48,566 bases of DNA from Acidobacteria bacterium Ga0077553 (lineage in GTDB: Bacteria; Acidobacteriota; Terriglobia; Bryobacterales; Bryobacteraceae): NCBI GenBank assembly GCA_001464575.1, contig LNFE01000270.1:1-48566 (forward strand), read 5' to 3'. Numbering within the stretch: position 1 is the first letter of the stretch; every line of letters begins with the position of its first letter. The position numbers were made by a program, and so were the translations under genes. Of this stretch, positions 16,555 through 25,783 are shown in pieces. Under the pieces are notes generated by a model. It searched no databases, was not told the DNA's origin, and saw nothing but the letters and a program-made list of their open reading frames with translations.

Positions 16555-18327
16555 TTGGTTGAATTAAATACCCCCACGCAAGAGGCCGTCGAAGCGGCGT
16601 ACGACCGGACGGTCCGCGAAGATATTGAGCGGTTCCGCGCGGTCGCGGCCGACTTCATGGCCGGGAATTTGACGGCCGACCAATTCCGCGCCGAACGGCT
16701 GCGGCGCGGTGTTTATTCCCAGCGGCAGGAAGGCGTCCATATGATCCGGACCAAGGTTCCGGGCGGCATCATGACGGCCGAGCAGATGGATTGCCTGGCC
16801 GACGTGGCCGACCAGTTTGCGGCCGGCAAGGGACATCTGACGACGCGGCAGAACATGCAGTATCACTTCGTGCCGCTGCCGCAGGTCGCCGATCTGCTGC
16901 ATAAGCTAGCCGATGTCCGGCTGACGACGCGCGAAGCTTGCTACAACACCGTGCGCAACATCACCGCCTCGCCCTTGGCCGGTTTGTTGGCGAACGAAGT
17001 GTTTGACGTGCAGCCGTATGTGCGCAAGGTGGCCCTGGCGTTTCTGCACAATCCCCTGACGGACGCGATGCCGCGCAAGTTCAAGATCGCCTTCTTCGGC
17101 GGCGGCGAGCGCGACGATATGGCGCTGGCTATCCACGACCTTGGCCTGACGGCCGTGATCCGCGATGGCCAACGCGGGTTCCGGACGGTGCTGGGCGGCG
17201 GCCTGGGTCCGCTGCCGAACGAGGCGGTGCTGCTCGATGAGTTCCTGCCCGAAGACAAGCTGATTCCGCGGACCGAAGCGATCTTGCGCCTATTCAATCA
17301 GCACGGCAATCGCGGCAACAAGAACAAGGCCCGGCTGAAGTTTGTGCTGCGCGAGCGCGGCATTGACTGGGTGAAAGAAACCATCGAGGCCAACTACGCC
17401 GACATCCTGGCCAACGGCGGAACGCCCGAGCCGACCTTTGTGCCGGAGAACTTCGGCGGCTTCCGCTTGCAGCCGTTCCCGCTCGGGGAAGGCGGCCAAC
17501 TCCCGATTCTCGGCTCCACCCCGGCCGACCCGGCCTTCGACCGGTGGCTCGAAACCAACGTGCAGGAGCAGAAGCACGCCGGATACGCCATCGTCACCAT
17601 CCGCTGCCCGCAGGGCAACATGGTCAGCTCGCAGATGCGCGCGGTGGCGAACATCGCCCGCGACGCCGGCGATAGCTATGTGCGGGTGGGGATCGATCAG
17701 AATCTGATGATCGCCTGGATTCCGGTGCACAATCTGCGCCGGGTGCATGCGGCGCTACAGGCCGCGGGTCTGGCCGACGCGGGCGCCTACGAGATTACCG
17801 ATACCGTCTCCTGCCCCGGCGGTTACTCCTGCAATCTGGCTCTGACGAAGTCGATGAACCTGGCCGCCGCCATTTCGCAGGCCGTTTCCGACTACCGCGA
17901 CCCGCAGGTGCGGAAGATGAGCGTGAAGATTAGCGGCTGCCCGAATTCTTGCGGCCAGCACTGGATTGCCGATCTTGGATTCTACGGCAATTCGCGGAAA
18001 ATCAACGGCAAGGAAGTCCCCTACTACCTGATGCTGCTCGGCGGCGGCCATGATCGCGAGGGCATGTTGAAGTTCGGCCTGGCAATTCAGAGCCTGCCGG
18101 CCCGATTGGCCACCGTGGCCGTCCGTCGCGTGATCGACCACTTTATGCAGGTCCGGCAGGCCGGCGAGTCGTTCCGCGAGTACGTTCTTCGGCACAAGGT
18201 GGCCTTCTTCAAGGAGATGACCGCGGACTTGGCCAAGCCGGCCGAGTTCACCGAGGAGATGTACATGGACTGGGGGGACGACGTGGCTTTCTCGCTGCAG
18301 TTGGGCCGCGGCGAGTGTGCGTCCTAG
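16555..18327 (+). CDS. Ferredoxin-type nitrite/sulfite reductase (sirohaem, 4Fe-4S)
   Basis: A 590-residue single-subunit reductase performing six-electron reduction of sulfite to sulfide or nitrite to ammonia. The cysteines that hold the 4Fe-4S cluster and bridging sirohaem are visible as SCPGGYSC and SGCPNSCGQ (about residues 415 and 460). The N-terminal half carries the substrate arginine region GHLTTRQNMQYHF. The fold is the usual duplicated ferrite-like half plus catalytic half, and the length fits ferredoxin-dependent NirA/Sir enzymes. No cysteine or nitrate genes flank it, so the substrate is open. Sirohaem can be made by the operon at 21687-25292. It probably starts at TTG 16555. Confidence 0.88.
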   Translation: MVELNTPTQEAVEAAYDRTVREDIERFRAVAADFMAGNLTADQFRAERLRRGVYSQRQEGVHMIRTKVPGGIMTAEQMDCLADVADQFAAGKGHLTTRQNMQYHFVPLPQVADLLHKLADVRLTTREACYNTVRNITASPLAGLLANEVFDVQPYVRKVALAFLHNPLTDAMPRKFKIAFFGGGERDDMALAIHDLGLTAVIRDGQRGFRTVLGGGLGPLPNEAVLLDEFLPEDKLIPRTEAILRLFNQHGNRGNKNKARLKFVLRERGIDWVKETIEANYADILANGGTPEPTFVPENFGGFRLQPFPLGEGGQLPILGSTPADPAFDRWLETNVQEQKHAGYAIVTIRCPQGNMVSSQMRAVANIARDAGDSYVRVGIDQNLMIAWIPVHNLRRVHAALQAAGLADAGAYEITDTVSCPGGYSCNLALTKSMNLAAAISQAVSDYRDPQVRKMSVKISGCPNSCGQHWIADLGFYGNSRKINGKEVPYYLMLLGGGHDREGMLKFGLAIQSLPARLATVAVRRVIDHFMQVRQAGESFREYVLRHKVAFFKEMTADLAKPAEFTEEMYMDWGDDVAFSLQLGRGECAS

Positions 18328-18369
18328 CGGGTAGTTGCGATACATTGTGGGGCGAGGAATCTTTGCCCC

Positions 18370-18771
18370 ATGAAAATTGAAGAGATTGAGGGAGTTGGGC
18401 CCGCCTACGCCGCGAAGTTGTCGGAGGCGGGTATCACGACAGTGGAGTTGCTCCTGGAGCAGGGCGGAGCCGCAAAAGGTCGCGCTGCAATTGCCGAGAA
18501 GACGGAAATCAGCGAGAAGCTGATTCTGAAATGGGTCAACCATGCGGACCTGATCCGGTTGAAGGGAGTCGGTCCGCAGTTTGCTGAGTTACTCGAAGCG
18601 GCCGGTGTGGATACGGTGAAGGAACTGCGGAACCGGAACGCCGCCAACCTGGCCGCCAAGTTGATCGAAATCAACGAGGCAAAGAGTATCGCCGGAACCA
18701 CCCCGAACGAAAAGCAGGTGGAAGGCTGGATTGAGGAAGCGAAGACCTTGGACCCCAGGGTCTCCCACTAG
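18370..18771 (+). CDS. DUF4332 helix-hairpin-helix protein
   Basis: A 133-residue cytoplasmic protein built of two helix-hairpin-helix-like units, seen as EEIEGVGPAYAAKLSEAG at the N-terminus and RLKGVGPQFAELLEAAG at about residues 62-78. This is the DUF4332 arrangement, which suggests nucleic acid binding, but no function is established. It follows the reductase by 42 bases on the same strand and may be cotranscribed. Its stop codon shares the tetranucleotide CTAG with the stop of the convergent ATPase pseudogene. Confidence 0.75.
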   Translation: MKIEEIEGVGPAYAAKLSEAGITTVELLLEQGGAAKGRAAIAEKTEISEKLILKWVNHADLIRLKGVGPQFAELLEAAGVDTVKELRNRNAANLAAKLIEINEAKSIAGTTPNEKQVEGWIEEAKTLDPRVSH

Positions 18772-19939
18772 CGCCGGGTAAAACGGGCGGACTGCGTTCG
18801 CCCGCCTTCGGCTTCAATCGCGATCTGCGCGGCAACCAACTGCTGCGTGAAACTGATATCGGTAATCTGCGCCATGGTCACCGGGCTCATCCCTTCCGCT
18901 TCCCGCAGGAACGTAAGCTGGCTACTTCCCGCATCAAATCCGATGCGGATGGAGTCTCCCATGCGGATCTGCTCGGTCGCGATCAGGTTCGATAAGGGCT
19001 GAACCAACGAACGCTCAATCGCCCGCTTCAGGTGCCGGGCGCCGTACTTGGCGTCGATCCCTTGCGAAAGCAGGAATTCCTTGGCCTCGTCCGAACACTG
19101 GAAAATGAACGCGCGGTCGGCCGAGGATGCTTCTCGCCGAGCGGCTGAAACACGACCACCTTATCCAAACGGTTCATGAACTCCGGCGTGAACTTCTTGC
19201 GCGCCGCCTCCACCCCGGAACGCGAGATCTTCTCCGTCGTTTTCTCGTCGAGGGCGTCCGGGTTCACCGCATCCGTCCGCCTCAGGCCGAAGCCCAGCTT
19301 GGGCTGCAACAAGCTCGACATCTCACTCGCGCCCAGGTTCGAAGTCATGAAGATCATCGCCCGGCTGAAGTCCACCTTGCGGTTGTCACCCAGCGTCAGC
19401 GTCGCCTTATCGAGAATGCCCAGCAACAGATTCCAGAGCGAATCAGAGGCCTTCTCGATCTCGTCGAAAAGGATAAAACTGAGCTTCACCCGGTCGGTAT
19501 GATGTTGATTAATCGTCTCCTGGCTCAGCAGCGGATGCGTCTCCCGGTGGCCGAGGTACCCCGGCGGCGAACCGATCAACTTGGCGATTTCGTGGCTGTG
19601 CTGAAACTCGGCACAGTCGATCTTCACTACCGCGCGCGGACTTCCCACCAGGCTCTCCGCCATCGCCTCCACAATCCGCGTCTTTCCCGTACCCGTCGGC
19701 CCGAGGAACAAAAAGTTCCCCACCGGCCTTCCCGGCGGATTCAGACCCGTCTGTTGCATCTGATAGATGTTCACGATCTGGTCGATCGCCTCATCCTGTC
19801 CGATCACCAGACGCCGCAGATTGGAGTCCAGCGCCTCGGCCTCCCTCCCGGTGCGGGAGGGATCGAGGCGCACATTGGTAGGAAGATTTCTTGCGGACGA
19901 ACCGGATCCGGATAGTCCTAGGCTTGCCAGTCGCGTCAT
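18768..19939 (-). pseudogene. ClpA/ClpX-like AAA ATPase, interrupted by an internal deletion and frameshift
   Basis: Two adjacent reading frames make one AAA+ protein. The N-terminal part starts at ATG 19939 (ribosome site AAAGGAG) and contains VIGQDEAIDQIV, Walker A GPTGTGKT, Walker B ILFDEIEKA and FMTSNLGA, running to EFMNRLDKVVVFQPLGE near 19130. The frame then changes: the correct sequel, FIFQCSDEAKEFLL...YGARHLKRAIERSLVQPL, lies in another frame and ends at 18768. The roughly 15-20 residues that normally join these parts (the helix after FQPL) are missing, so the lesion is a short deletion not divisible by three, not a single-base slip. The intact protein would be a Clp-type unfoldase of about 390 residues. 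A product from the first frame would lack the C-terminal lid. Confidence 0.8.
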
Positions 19940-20122
19940 GCCACTACTCCTTTGCCATTTCATTTGGGGGTGCCAAGTCATTGGTTGCGAAGCGGCGAGT
20001 GCCTCCGGCGTGCCCGTTCCAGGGATCTCTCGAATTGGTCTGCGTAGTCCTCGAATCACCGATTACCTCATGCGAGATCTCAGCAATTCAGGTGCCGATT
20101 GAATCGAAGGCCAATTTTGAAG

Positions 20123-20839
20123 CTATTTCCCTGGTTTTGATGGCCGAATTTCCACCCGGCTCACCAACGTCCGCGCCGGCATTCTCAATACCGCAAGAAC
20201 CATATCGGCAACATCTTCGGGAGCAATCTTCCAATCTGAACCTTTTCCGCCCGTTCGGGGCGAAAAATTTGTGTCGACGCTGCCCGGCATAATGTACGTC
20301 ACCCGGATGTCGTCCTGCCGGTGATCGAGCATCATAGCCTCGCTAAACCCGTTCAATCCGAACTTGGAGGCGTTGTACGCCGCCCCGCCCGCGAACGGAT
20401 TCTTGCCGGCCAGACTCGATAAGTTCACGATGTACCCGCCGCCGCCCGCCCGCATCCGCTCGAGCGCCTCCCGCGAACAGTAAAAACTGCCGCTCAGGTT
20501 GACGTCGATCGTCTGCCGCCAGTCTTCGACGGTCAATTCGCCTGTCGGCTTGAAGATCCCAATGCCCGCGTTGTTAACCAGGATATCCAGGCCTCCCAAT
20601 TTGGCATCGGCGAACCGGAATAGTTCCGCCACCTGTTCCGGAATGGAAACGTCGCAGGCCGTCGCGTAGGCGTGGACGAAGCCTTTGGCGCGCAGTTCCT
20701 CCTCGGCCCAGTCGGAATCGGTCCTGCCGCAGAACGCCACGTGGGCGCCCGCCTCCAGCAGTTGCTCCACGATCGCCCGGCCAATGCCGCGCGTGCCCCC
20801 GGTTACCAGGGCTCTTTTTCCATGCAATGAAGTTGTCAT
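20123..20839 (-). CDS. SDR family NAD(P)-dependent oxidoreductase
   Basis: A 238-residue short-chain dehydrogenase. The nucleotide-binding TGGTRGIG motif is at residues 13-20, NNAG follows DILV near residue 88, and the catalytic Ser-Tyr-Lys set is visible in NLSSLAG and AAYNASKFG. The C-terminal PGSVDTNF segment is usual for the family. The arginine in CGRTDS after the second strand suggests NADP(H). The substrate is unknown. It diverges from hemX with a 32-base gap that must hold both promoters. The 183 bases between its stop and the ATPase start at 19939 contain nothing I can identify. Confidence 0.87.
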   Translation of the reverse strand: MTTSLHGKRALVTGGTRGIGRAIVEQLLEAGAHVAFCGRTDSDWAEEELRAKGFVHAYATACDVSIPEQVAELFRFADAKLGGLDILVNNAGIGIFKPTGELTVEDWRQTIDVNLSGSFYCSREALERMRAGGGGYIVNLSSLAGKNPFAGGAAYNASKFGLNGFSEAMMLDHRQDDIRVTYIMPGSVDTNFSPRTGGKGSDWKIAPEDVADMVLAVLRMPARTLVSRVEIRPSKPGK

Positions 20840-20851
20840 AGGCTTACTCGA

Positions 20852-20857
20852 TATACT
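20852..20857 (+). promoter_or_regulatory. Likely -10 element (TATACT) of the hemX-hemA-hemC-cobA/hemD operon
   Basis: TATACT matches five of six consensus bases and lies 15 bases before the hemX ATG, in the 32-base gap to the divergent SDR gene. A TTGTCA box at 20833-20838 is a good -35 sequence but its spacing of 13 is too short, so the -35 is uncertain. Confidence 0.35.
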
Positions 20858-20871
20858 GTTGTTACGGAGAA

Positions 20872-21690
20872 ATGCAGGACGTCAGCATATTTTGGCTGCG
20901 GGTGGCGACGGTGCTCTATGCGGTCGGTTTGATCCATGTCCTGTTTTTCGTCTGGCGCCGTTCGAGCCAACTGTTTCCGGTCGCTCTGCAGGCGTTCGCC
21001 GCGGGCGCATTGCTCCACGCCGTTTCTATCGTCGAACAATCGATGCAAAGCGGGCATCTTGCGCTACAGACATTTCATCAAACCATTAGCGCCTGCGCTC
21101 TCCTGATCGCGGTAGCCTTCCTGATCGTGTACAAACTGTACGATTTTTCGAGTCTGGCTGTCTTCATCTTCCCCATCACCTTTCTGATGGCGATGATCGG
21201 CACCACGGCGGTACCCGTGACGACGTGGTCGGCGTCCACGCTCCGGGACGCTTGGCTGCTCGCTCACGTCCTCCTCATCCTGGCCGGATACGTCGCGATG
21301 CTGATCATGGCCGTCAGCTCCTTGTTCTACCTGCTCCAGGAGCGCCACTTGAAGGCGAAATCGACGAGCAGCCTGTTTGACCGGCTTCCCCCGCTCGGCA
21401 CGCTGGAATCGCTGAGCTCCCGCTCCATGGCCATCGGCTTTGTGTGCACCACCGGCGGGGTCATCACGGGTTGCCTCTGGGCCTTCATCGAGTCCGGCAC
21501 CCGCTGGATCAGCGAGGGCAAGGTCCATATCGCTCTCTTTACCTGGATCTTTTACCTCGTCGTGGTCTATCTGCGTTCAAGCGCCGGGTGGCGTGGCCGC
21601 CGGGCGGCCTTCCTGTCCATCTATATGTTGATGTTCAGCGCGCTCACCTGGGTCTCTCACACCGACCTCCGGGACCTCCTCGCGCGATGA
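20872..21690 (+). CDS. hemX: CcsA/HemX-type membrane protein
   Basis: A 272-residue polytopic membrane protein with about eight hydrophobic helices, of the cytochrome c assembly family (CcsA/CcmC/HemX). Conserved histidines in the membrane region include LQTFHQTISACAL and LLAHVLLILAGYVA, the likely haem ligands of this family; the tryptophan-rich WWD loop of true CcsA is not obvious. The ATG at 20872 has the ribosome site ACGGAG. Its stop overlaps the hemA start (ATGA), and position at the head of the haem operon favours the HemX role of modulating glutamyl-tRNA reductase or haem trafficking. Whether it handles haem for cytochrome c biogenesis cannot be decided here. Confidence 0.78.
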   Translation: MQDVSIFWLRVATVLYAVGLIHVLFFVWRRSSQLFPVALQAFAAGALLHAVSIVEQSMQSGHLALQTFHQTISACALLIAVAFLIVYKLYDFSSLAVFIFPITFLMAMIGTTAVPVTTWSASTLRDAWLLAHVLLILAGYVAMLIMAVSSLFYLLQERHLKAKSTSSLFDRLPPLGTLESLSSRSMAIGFVCTTGGVITGCLWAFIESGTRWISEGKVHIALFTWIFYLVVVYLRSSAGWRGRRAAFLSIYMLMFSALTWVSHTDLRDLLAR

Positions 21691-22958
21691 AGCTGCACGT
21701 TACAGGTTTGAACCATCGGACGGCGCCGGTCGAGGTGCGGGAGCGCGTCGCGTTCTCGGACGCGTCCCTGCCCGAGGCGCTGCGGGAACTGCGCGAGCGC
21801 ACCGGCTTCCACGAAGGGCTGATTCTGTCCACGTGCAACCGCGTCGAAATTGCTGTCACGACGGATGATCAGGTCGATGCGCAGCGCTCTCTAGAAGAGT
21901 TCCTCGGCGAGGCCCGCCATGTCGAACGCAAAAAGCTCAGTGGGCATCTCTACGGTTTCGACGACCGCGACGCCATTCGCCACCTGTTCCGCGTGGCCTC
22001 CTCGCTCGATTCGATGGTGCTGGGCGAACCGCAGATTCTGGGCCAGTTGAAGCAGGCCTACGCCGTAGCCAAGAGCTCGGGCTCGGTCGGCGGCTATCTC
22101 GATACCGTAGTCACCCGCGCGTTCTCCGTCGCCAAGCGTGTGCGCACGGAGACGATGATCGGCCAGAACGCCGTGTCCGTCAGCTTCGCCGCCGTCGAAC
22201 TCGCCCGCGAAATCTTCGGCAATCTGAAGGACTGCCGCGTTCTGCTCGTCGGCGCCGGGAAGATGAGCGAACTCGCCGCCCGGCATCTCCATCGCAGCGG
22301 CGTCAGCAAAATTTTCGTCACCAACCGCACCCGCTCCCGCGCCGAAGAGATGGCCGCTATCTTCGATGGCACCATCATCGACTTCGACGCCTTTCTGCAA
22401 ACGCTGCCCGAAGTCGATATCGTCATCGCCTCGAGCGGCGCCCCCCACTACATCCTCACCCGCGACCAGGTGCAGCGCGCCATGGGCCTCCGCCGCGGTC
22501 GCCCCATGTTCCTGATCGATATCGCCGTCCCCCGCAACATCGAACCGGCCATCAATCAGCTCGAAAACGTTTTCCTCTACGACATCGACGACCTCGGCAA
22601 AGTGGTCGACCAGAATCGCAAGGAGCGCGAATCGGAAGCCGCCACCGGCGAAGCCATCATCGCCGAAGAGGTGGAGAAGCTGGTCGCCCGCCTGAAAACC
22701 CGCGCAGCCACCCCCGTTATCGTCGAGCTGCAGGAGCACCTCGATCAACTGCGCCGCGCCGAAATGCAGCGCTTGCGTTCGAAGCTCGGCCCGCTCACCC
22801 CGCAGCAGGAAGAGGCCATCGAAGCGCTCACCAAGGGGCTGATGAATAAGGTGGCCCACGGCGCCATCTCAGAAATTCGCAAGTCCGCGACGCAGGAAGA
22901 TGGCTGGCAAACCGTCAGCCTCGTGCGCCGCCTGTTCCGCCTCGAAACCGATGAATAA
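21687..22958 (+). CDS. hemA: Glutamyl-tRNA reductase
   Basis: A 423-residue enzyme reducing glutamyl-tRNA to glutamate-1-semialdehyde, the first committed step of tetrapyrrole synthesis. Seen: GLNHRTAPVEVRE at the N-terminus, the catalytic cysteine at residue 50 in STCNRVEIAV, GEPQILGQLKQAY, an NADPH-binding VLLVGAGKMSELAARHL, and a C-terminal helical dimerisation domain. The start ATG at 21687 overlaps the hemX stop by four bases; longer open sequence upstream lies within hemX and is not coding. It overlaps hemC by eight bases, so the operon is tightly coupled. Confidence 0.95.
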   Translation: MKLHVTGLNHRTAPVEVRERVAFSDASLPEALRELRERTGFHEGLILSTCNRVEIAVTTDDQVDAQRSLEEFLGEARHVERKKLSGHLYGFDDRDAIRHLFRVASSLDSMVLGEPQILGQLKQAYAVAKSSGSVGGYLDTVVTRAFSVAKRVRTETMIGQNAVSVSFAAVELAREIFGNLKDCRVLLVGAGKMSELAARHLHRSGVSKIFVTNRTRSRAEEMAAIFDGTIIDFDAFLQTLPEVDIVIASSGAPHYILTRDQVQRAMGLRRGRPMFLIDIAVPRNIEPAINQLENVFLYDIDDLGKVVDQNRKERESEAATGEAIIAEEVEKLVARLKTRAATPVIVELQEHLDQLRRAEMQRLRSKLGPLTPQQEEAIEALTKGLMNKVAHGAISEIRKSATQEDGWQTVSLVRRLFRLETDE

Positions 22959-23853
22959 CTCCCTCATTATCGGGAGCCGCGGCTCCCAACTGGCGTTGTG
23001 GCAGTCCAACTGGGTGAAGGCCCAACTCGAACAACGCGGCTACGCGGTCTCCATCGAAATCATTCAGACCACCGGCGACCGCATCACTGACGTGTCGCTG
23101 TCGAAGATCGGCTCGAAGGGCCTGTTCACGAAAGAGATTGAAGAGGCGCTGCTCGATGGCCGCGTCCACTTGGCCGTGCACTCCTGCAAGGACATGCCGA
23201 CCGAACTGCCGGAGGGCCTGGTGCTTTCGGCCATTCCGGTGCGCGAAGATCCGCGCGACGTGGTGGTCGGCCGGAAGATCAGTGATCTACCCGCCGGATC
23301 GAAGGTCGGCACCAGTTCACTCCGGCGCGCCGCGCAGTTGCAGGCGATGCGGGCGGATCTGGTCATTGAAAACATCCGCGGCAACGTCGATACCCGCCTG
23401 CGCAAGCAGCAGGAAGGGCAGTACGACGCCATAATCCTCGCCGCCGCCGGGCTGCATAGGCTGGGCCTGGGCGCGCATGTGGCCGAGTATCTCGCGCCTG
23501 AGTTGATGATGCCCGCCGTCGCCCAAGGCGCCCTGGCGATTGAAACGCTGCTCGCCGGGCCCGGCTTTGACGCGGCCTCGCTCCTCGACGACGCGGCCAC
23601 CCGGCGTTGCGTCACCGCCGAACGGGCGGCCCTGCGCGCGCTCGGCGGCGGTTGTCAGGTGCCGCTCGGCGCCCACGCCACGCTCGACGGAGACACCGTC
23701 ACCGTCAACGGCGTGTGCGTCTCGCCCGATGGCCGCGTGGTCGTGCGCGCTTCGGCCGAAGGCACCGACGCGGAGGCTACCGGCGCCGCGCTCGGTCAGC
23801 GCTTGCTCGACGGCGGCGCTAAGCTCATCCTCGATCAGGTCTACCATCCATGA
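22951..23853 (+). CDS. hemC: Porphobilinogen deaminase (hydroxymethylbilane synthase)
   Basis: A 300-residue enzyme joining four porphobilinogens into hydroxymethylbilane. Evidence: IIGSRGSQLALWQSNWV at the N-terminus, LAVHSCKDMPTELP, the substrate-site arginines in VGTSSLRRAAQL and NIRGNVDTRL, and the cysteine that carries the dipyrromethane cofactor at residue 235 in GGGCQVPLGA. The ATG at 22951 lies inside the end of hemA. The stop overlaps the cobA/hemD start by four bases. Confidence 0.95.
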   Translation: MNNSLIIGSRGSQLALWQSNWVKAQLEQRGYAVSIEIIQTTGDRITDVSLSKIGSKGLFTKEIEEALLDGRVHLAVHSCKDMPTELPEGLVLSAIPVREDPRDVVVGRKISDLPAGSKVGTSSLRRAAQLQAMRADLVIENIRGNVDTRLRKQQEGQYDAIILAAAGLHRLGLGAHVAEYLAPELMMPAVAQGALAIETLLAGPGFDAASLLDDAATRRCVTAERAALRALGGGCQVPLGAHATLDGDTVTVNGVCVSPDGRVVVRASAEGTDAEATGAALGQRLLDGGAKLILDQVYHP

Positions 23854-25292
23854 AGGTCTATCTCGTCGGCGCCGGGCCGGGCGACCCGGGCCTGCTGACG
23901 ATCAAGGGCCGCGAGGTCCTCGCCCGCGCCGACGTCATTCTGCATGACCATCTCGCCAGTGACGCCGTGCTCGATTTTGCCGCGCCTACCGCCGAGCGCA
24001 TCTATGTTGGCAAGAAGAAGGCGGACCACGCCATGCCGCAAGCCGAGATCGCCCGCCTCATGATCGGCCACGCCCGCGCCGGCCATCTCGTCGTCCGGTT
24101 GAAGGGCGGTGACCCGCTCATCTTCGGCCGGGGCGGGGAAGAGATGGAGGCGCTCGTCGAAGCCGGTATCCCGTACGAGATTATTCCCGGCGTAACGGCC
24201 GCGCTCGGCATTGCCGCGTATTCCGGCGTGCCGCTGACTCACCGAGACCATACGAGCGCCGTGACCTTCGTCACCGGCCATAAGCCCGAGCAGATTGATT
24301 GGTCCCGCATCGGCCACGCAGAGACGCTGGTGATCTACATGGGGCTCACCGCCATCGGCGAGATCTCCGCCCGGCTCATCGCCGCCGGCCGCGACCCCGC
24401 CACGCCGGCCATGGCCGTCCGCTGGGGCACCCGGCCCAATCAGCAAACGATTGTCGCGACGCTCGCCGATCTGCCCGCGCAAGTGGCCGCCTCGCAGATG
24501 CGCCCCCCGGCGTCCGTCATCATCGGGGAAGTGGTGGCACTGCGCGAAAAGTTGAACTGGTTCGAAAAACTGCCCCTCTTCGGTCAGCGGATTGTCACGA
24601 CGCGCGCGGGCATGGCAGACCCTTTGCGCGCTCTCGGAGCCGAAGTATTTGAACTCCCCACCATCGAGATCCGGCCGCCGCAGGATCCTGCCCCGCTCGC
24701 CGCCGCCATTGCGCAGTTGGCGAGCTACGATTGGCTAATCTTCACGAGCGCCAACGGCGTCCGCGGCTTCCTTGCCGCGCTCGATGCCAGCCCCGTCGAT
24801 CTCCGCCAGCTCCGCGCCCGCCTGTGTGCCATCGGCCCGGCCACCGCCGCCGCGCTGACGGCCCTTCACCTAAAAGTCGACGTGATCCCGGAAGAGTACG
24901 TGGCCGAAAGTCTGGTGGCTGCCCTCGAAAAATTCGACCTCGCCGGCCAGCGCATTCTGCTGCCGCGTGCCGCCGTCGCCCGCGATGTGGCGCCGAACGC
25001 GCTGCGCGACCGCGGCGCACTGGTCGATGTGGTGGAGGCGTATCAGACAGTCGTGCCGCCCACGGATCTCTCCGCGGTGGAGTGCGCCGACTGGGTCACC
25101 TTCACGAGTTCCAGCACCGTCAAGAACTTCCTCGCCCTCGGCGGCGCACGCCTGCTTGCCGCCGGCGCGCGTATCGCCTCCATCGGCCCGGTGACCAGCG
25201 CTACCGTCCGGCAACACGGCTACGACGTTGCCGTTGAAGCCCGCGAGTTCACCATTCCCGGCCTAATCGCAGCGCTGACGACGCCTAGCTGA
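23850..25292 (+). CDS. cobA-hemD: Fused uroporphyrinogen-III C-methyltransferase / uroporphyrinogen-III synthase
   Basis: A 480-residue bifunctional protein. Residues 1 to about 240 are SUMT (CobA/SirA): [31 protein letters not shown] and the YMGLTAI region, which makes precorrin-2 for sirohaem or cobamides. From about residue 248 ([10 protein letters not shown]) to the end is HemD, which closes hydroxymethylbilane to uroporphyrinogen III, with the loosely conserved [11 protein letters not shown] and [12 protein letters not shown] segments. The fusion directs flux at the uroporphyrinogen III branch. No dehydrogenase/ferrochelatase for sirohaem is seen nearby. The 3' end overlaps the convergent unknown gene by eight bases. 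Confidence 0.93.
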   Translation: MKVYLVGAGPGDPGLLTIKGREVLARADVILHDHLASDAVLDFAAPTAERIYVGKKKADHAMPQAEIARLMIGHARAGHLVVRLKGGDPLIFGRGGEEMEALVEAGIPYEIIPGVTAALGIAAYSGVPLTHRDHTSAVTFVTGHKPEQIDWSRIGHAETLVIYMGLTAIGEISARLIAAGRDPATPAMAVRWGTRPNQQTIVATLADLPAQVAASQMRPPASVIIGEVVALREKLNWFEKLPLFGQRIVTTRAGMADPLRALGAEVFELPTIEIRPPQDPAPLAAAIAQLASYDWLIFTSANGVRGFLAALDASPVDLRQLRARLCAIGPATAAALTALHLKVDVIPEEYVAESLVAALEKFDLAGQRILLPRAAVARDVAPNALRDRGALVDVVEAYQTVVPPTDLSAVECADWVTFTSSSTVKNFLALGGARLLAAGARIASIGPVTSATVRQHGYDVAVEAREFTIPGLIAALTTPS

Positions 25293-25689
25293 TTTGTACA
25301 GTCACGTCGGTGGAATTGCTCAGGGCCGCCACCAGGTCCGCCAATCCACTGGGCATCACTAAGCTGGGGATTCCTGCGAGCGACCGGCTTGTGATCATTA
25401 CGCCGGCGCCGCCCGCGATCCCTGCTGCCTGGCCGCTGGCAGCATCGCGCGGGGATTTGACCGAGACGAGCGTGTTTTCAAGCGGAATGCCGAGTGCGCC
25501 TTGGAAACGGGCGGTGGACGGAGTCAATAAAACAATGTCGCCCCAAACGACATTGTGCTCGGCTCGGTCGACCCGATAAGCTCCGGACACCAGCGTCCAG
25601 TTGGACGGGTTCTTTCGCAAGCTCCCCGAGAAGCTCCTGCTGCCAATCTGCCCCGTCAAGTGCGTGCCAACGATCCTGATCTCACTCAT
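25285..25689 (-). CDS. Unknown 134-residue protein (copy A) beside YcaO-TfuA
   Basis: I do not recognise this family. The ATG at 25689 has an AGGAG site nine bases upstream. The protein has no signal peptide, no cysteine and no clear membrane helix, and looks beta-rich: MSEIRIVGTHLTGQIG, a central GAYRV...VVWGDIVLL, a Gly/Ala stretch SGQAAGIAGGAGVMITSRS, and a C-terminal helix GLADLVAALSN ending in beta-like DVTVQIS. It is a paralogue of the gene at 28008-28394; the N-terminus, the WGDIVLL region, the ASGQA-GIA segment and C-terminus match, the middle differs. It diverges from YcaO with a 94-base gap. It may be a substrate of the YcaO-TfuA pair or an accessory protein. This is inference from position alone. 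Confidence 0.7.
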   Translation of the reverse strand: MSEIRIVGTHLTGQIGSRSFSGSLRKNPSNWTLVSGAYRVDRAEHNVVWGDIVLLTPSTARFQGALGIPLENTLVSVKSPRDAASGQAAGIAGGAGVMITSRSLAGIPSLVMPSGLADLVAALSNSTDVTVQIS

Positions 25690-25783
25690 TCCCGGTCTCC
25701 TGACCCACAACTCGTGATAATCCCGCCAAAGAGCTCATTCGCAAATCCGATGAGGCGGTTCCGCTGGGAATTTCGAGGTAGGT

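Noticed and set aside
19028..20059. Programmed ribosomal frameshift in the ATPase
   Set aside because: No slippery heptamer was seen at the junction, and a conserved segment is missing, which frameshifting cannot explain.
21444..21686. 81-codon N-terminal extension of glutamyl-tRNA reductase
   Set aside because: It lies wholly inside hemX in another frame. The family starts at MKLHVTGLNHRTAP, which begins at 21687.
25734..25756. CTCATTCG...CGATGAG stem between copy A and YcaO as a riboswitch or operator
   Set aside because: The stem is short and bulged. A related CTCATTCG occurs upstream of copy B, but at a different distance, so no function can be supported.
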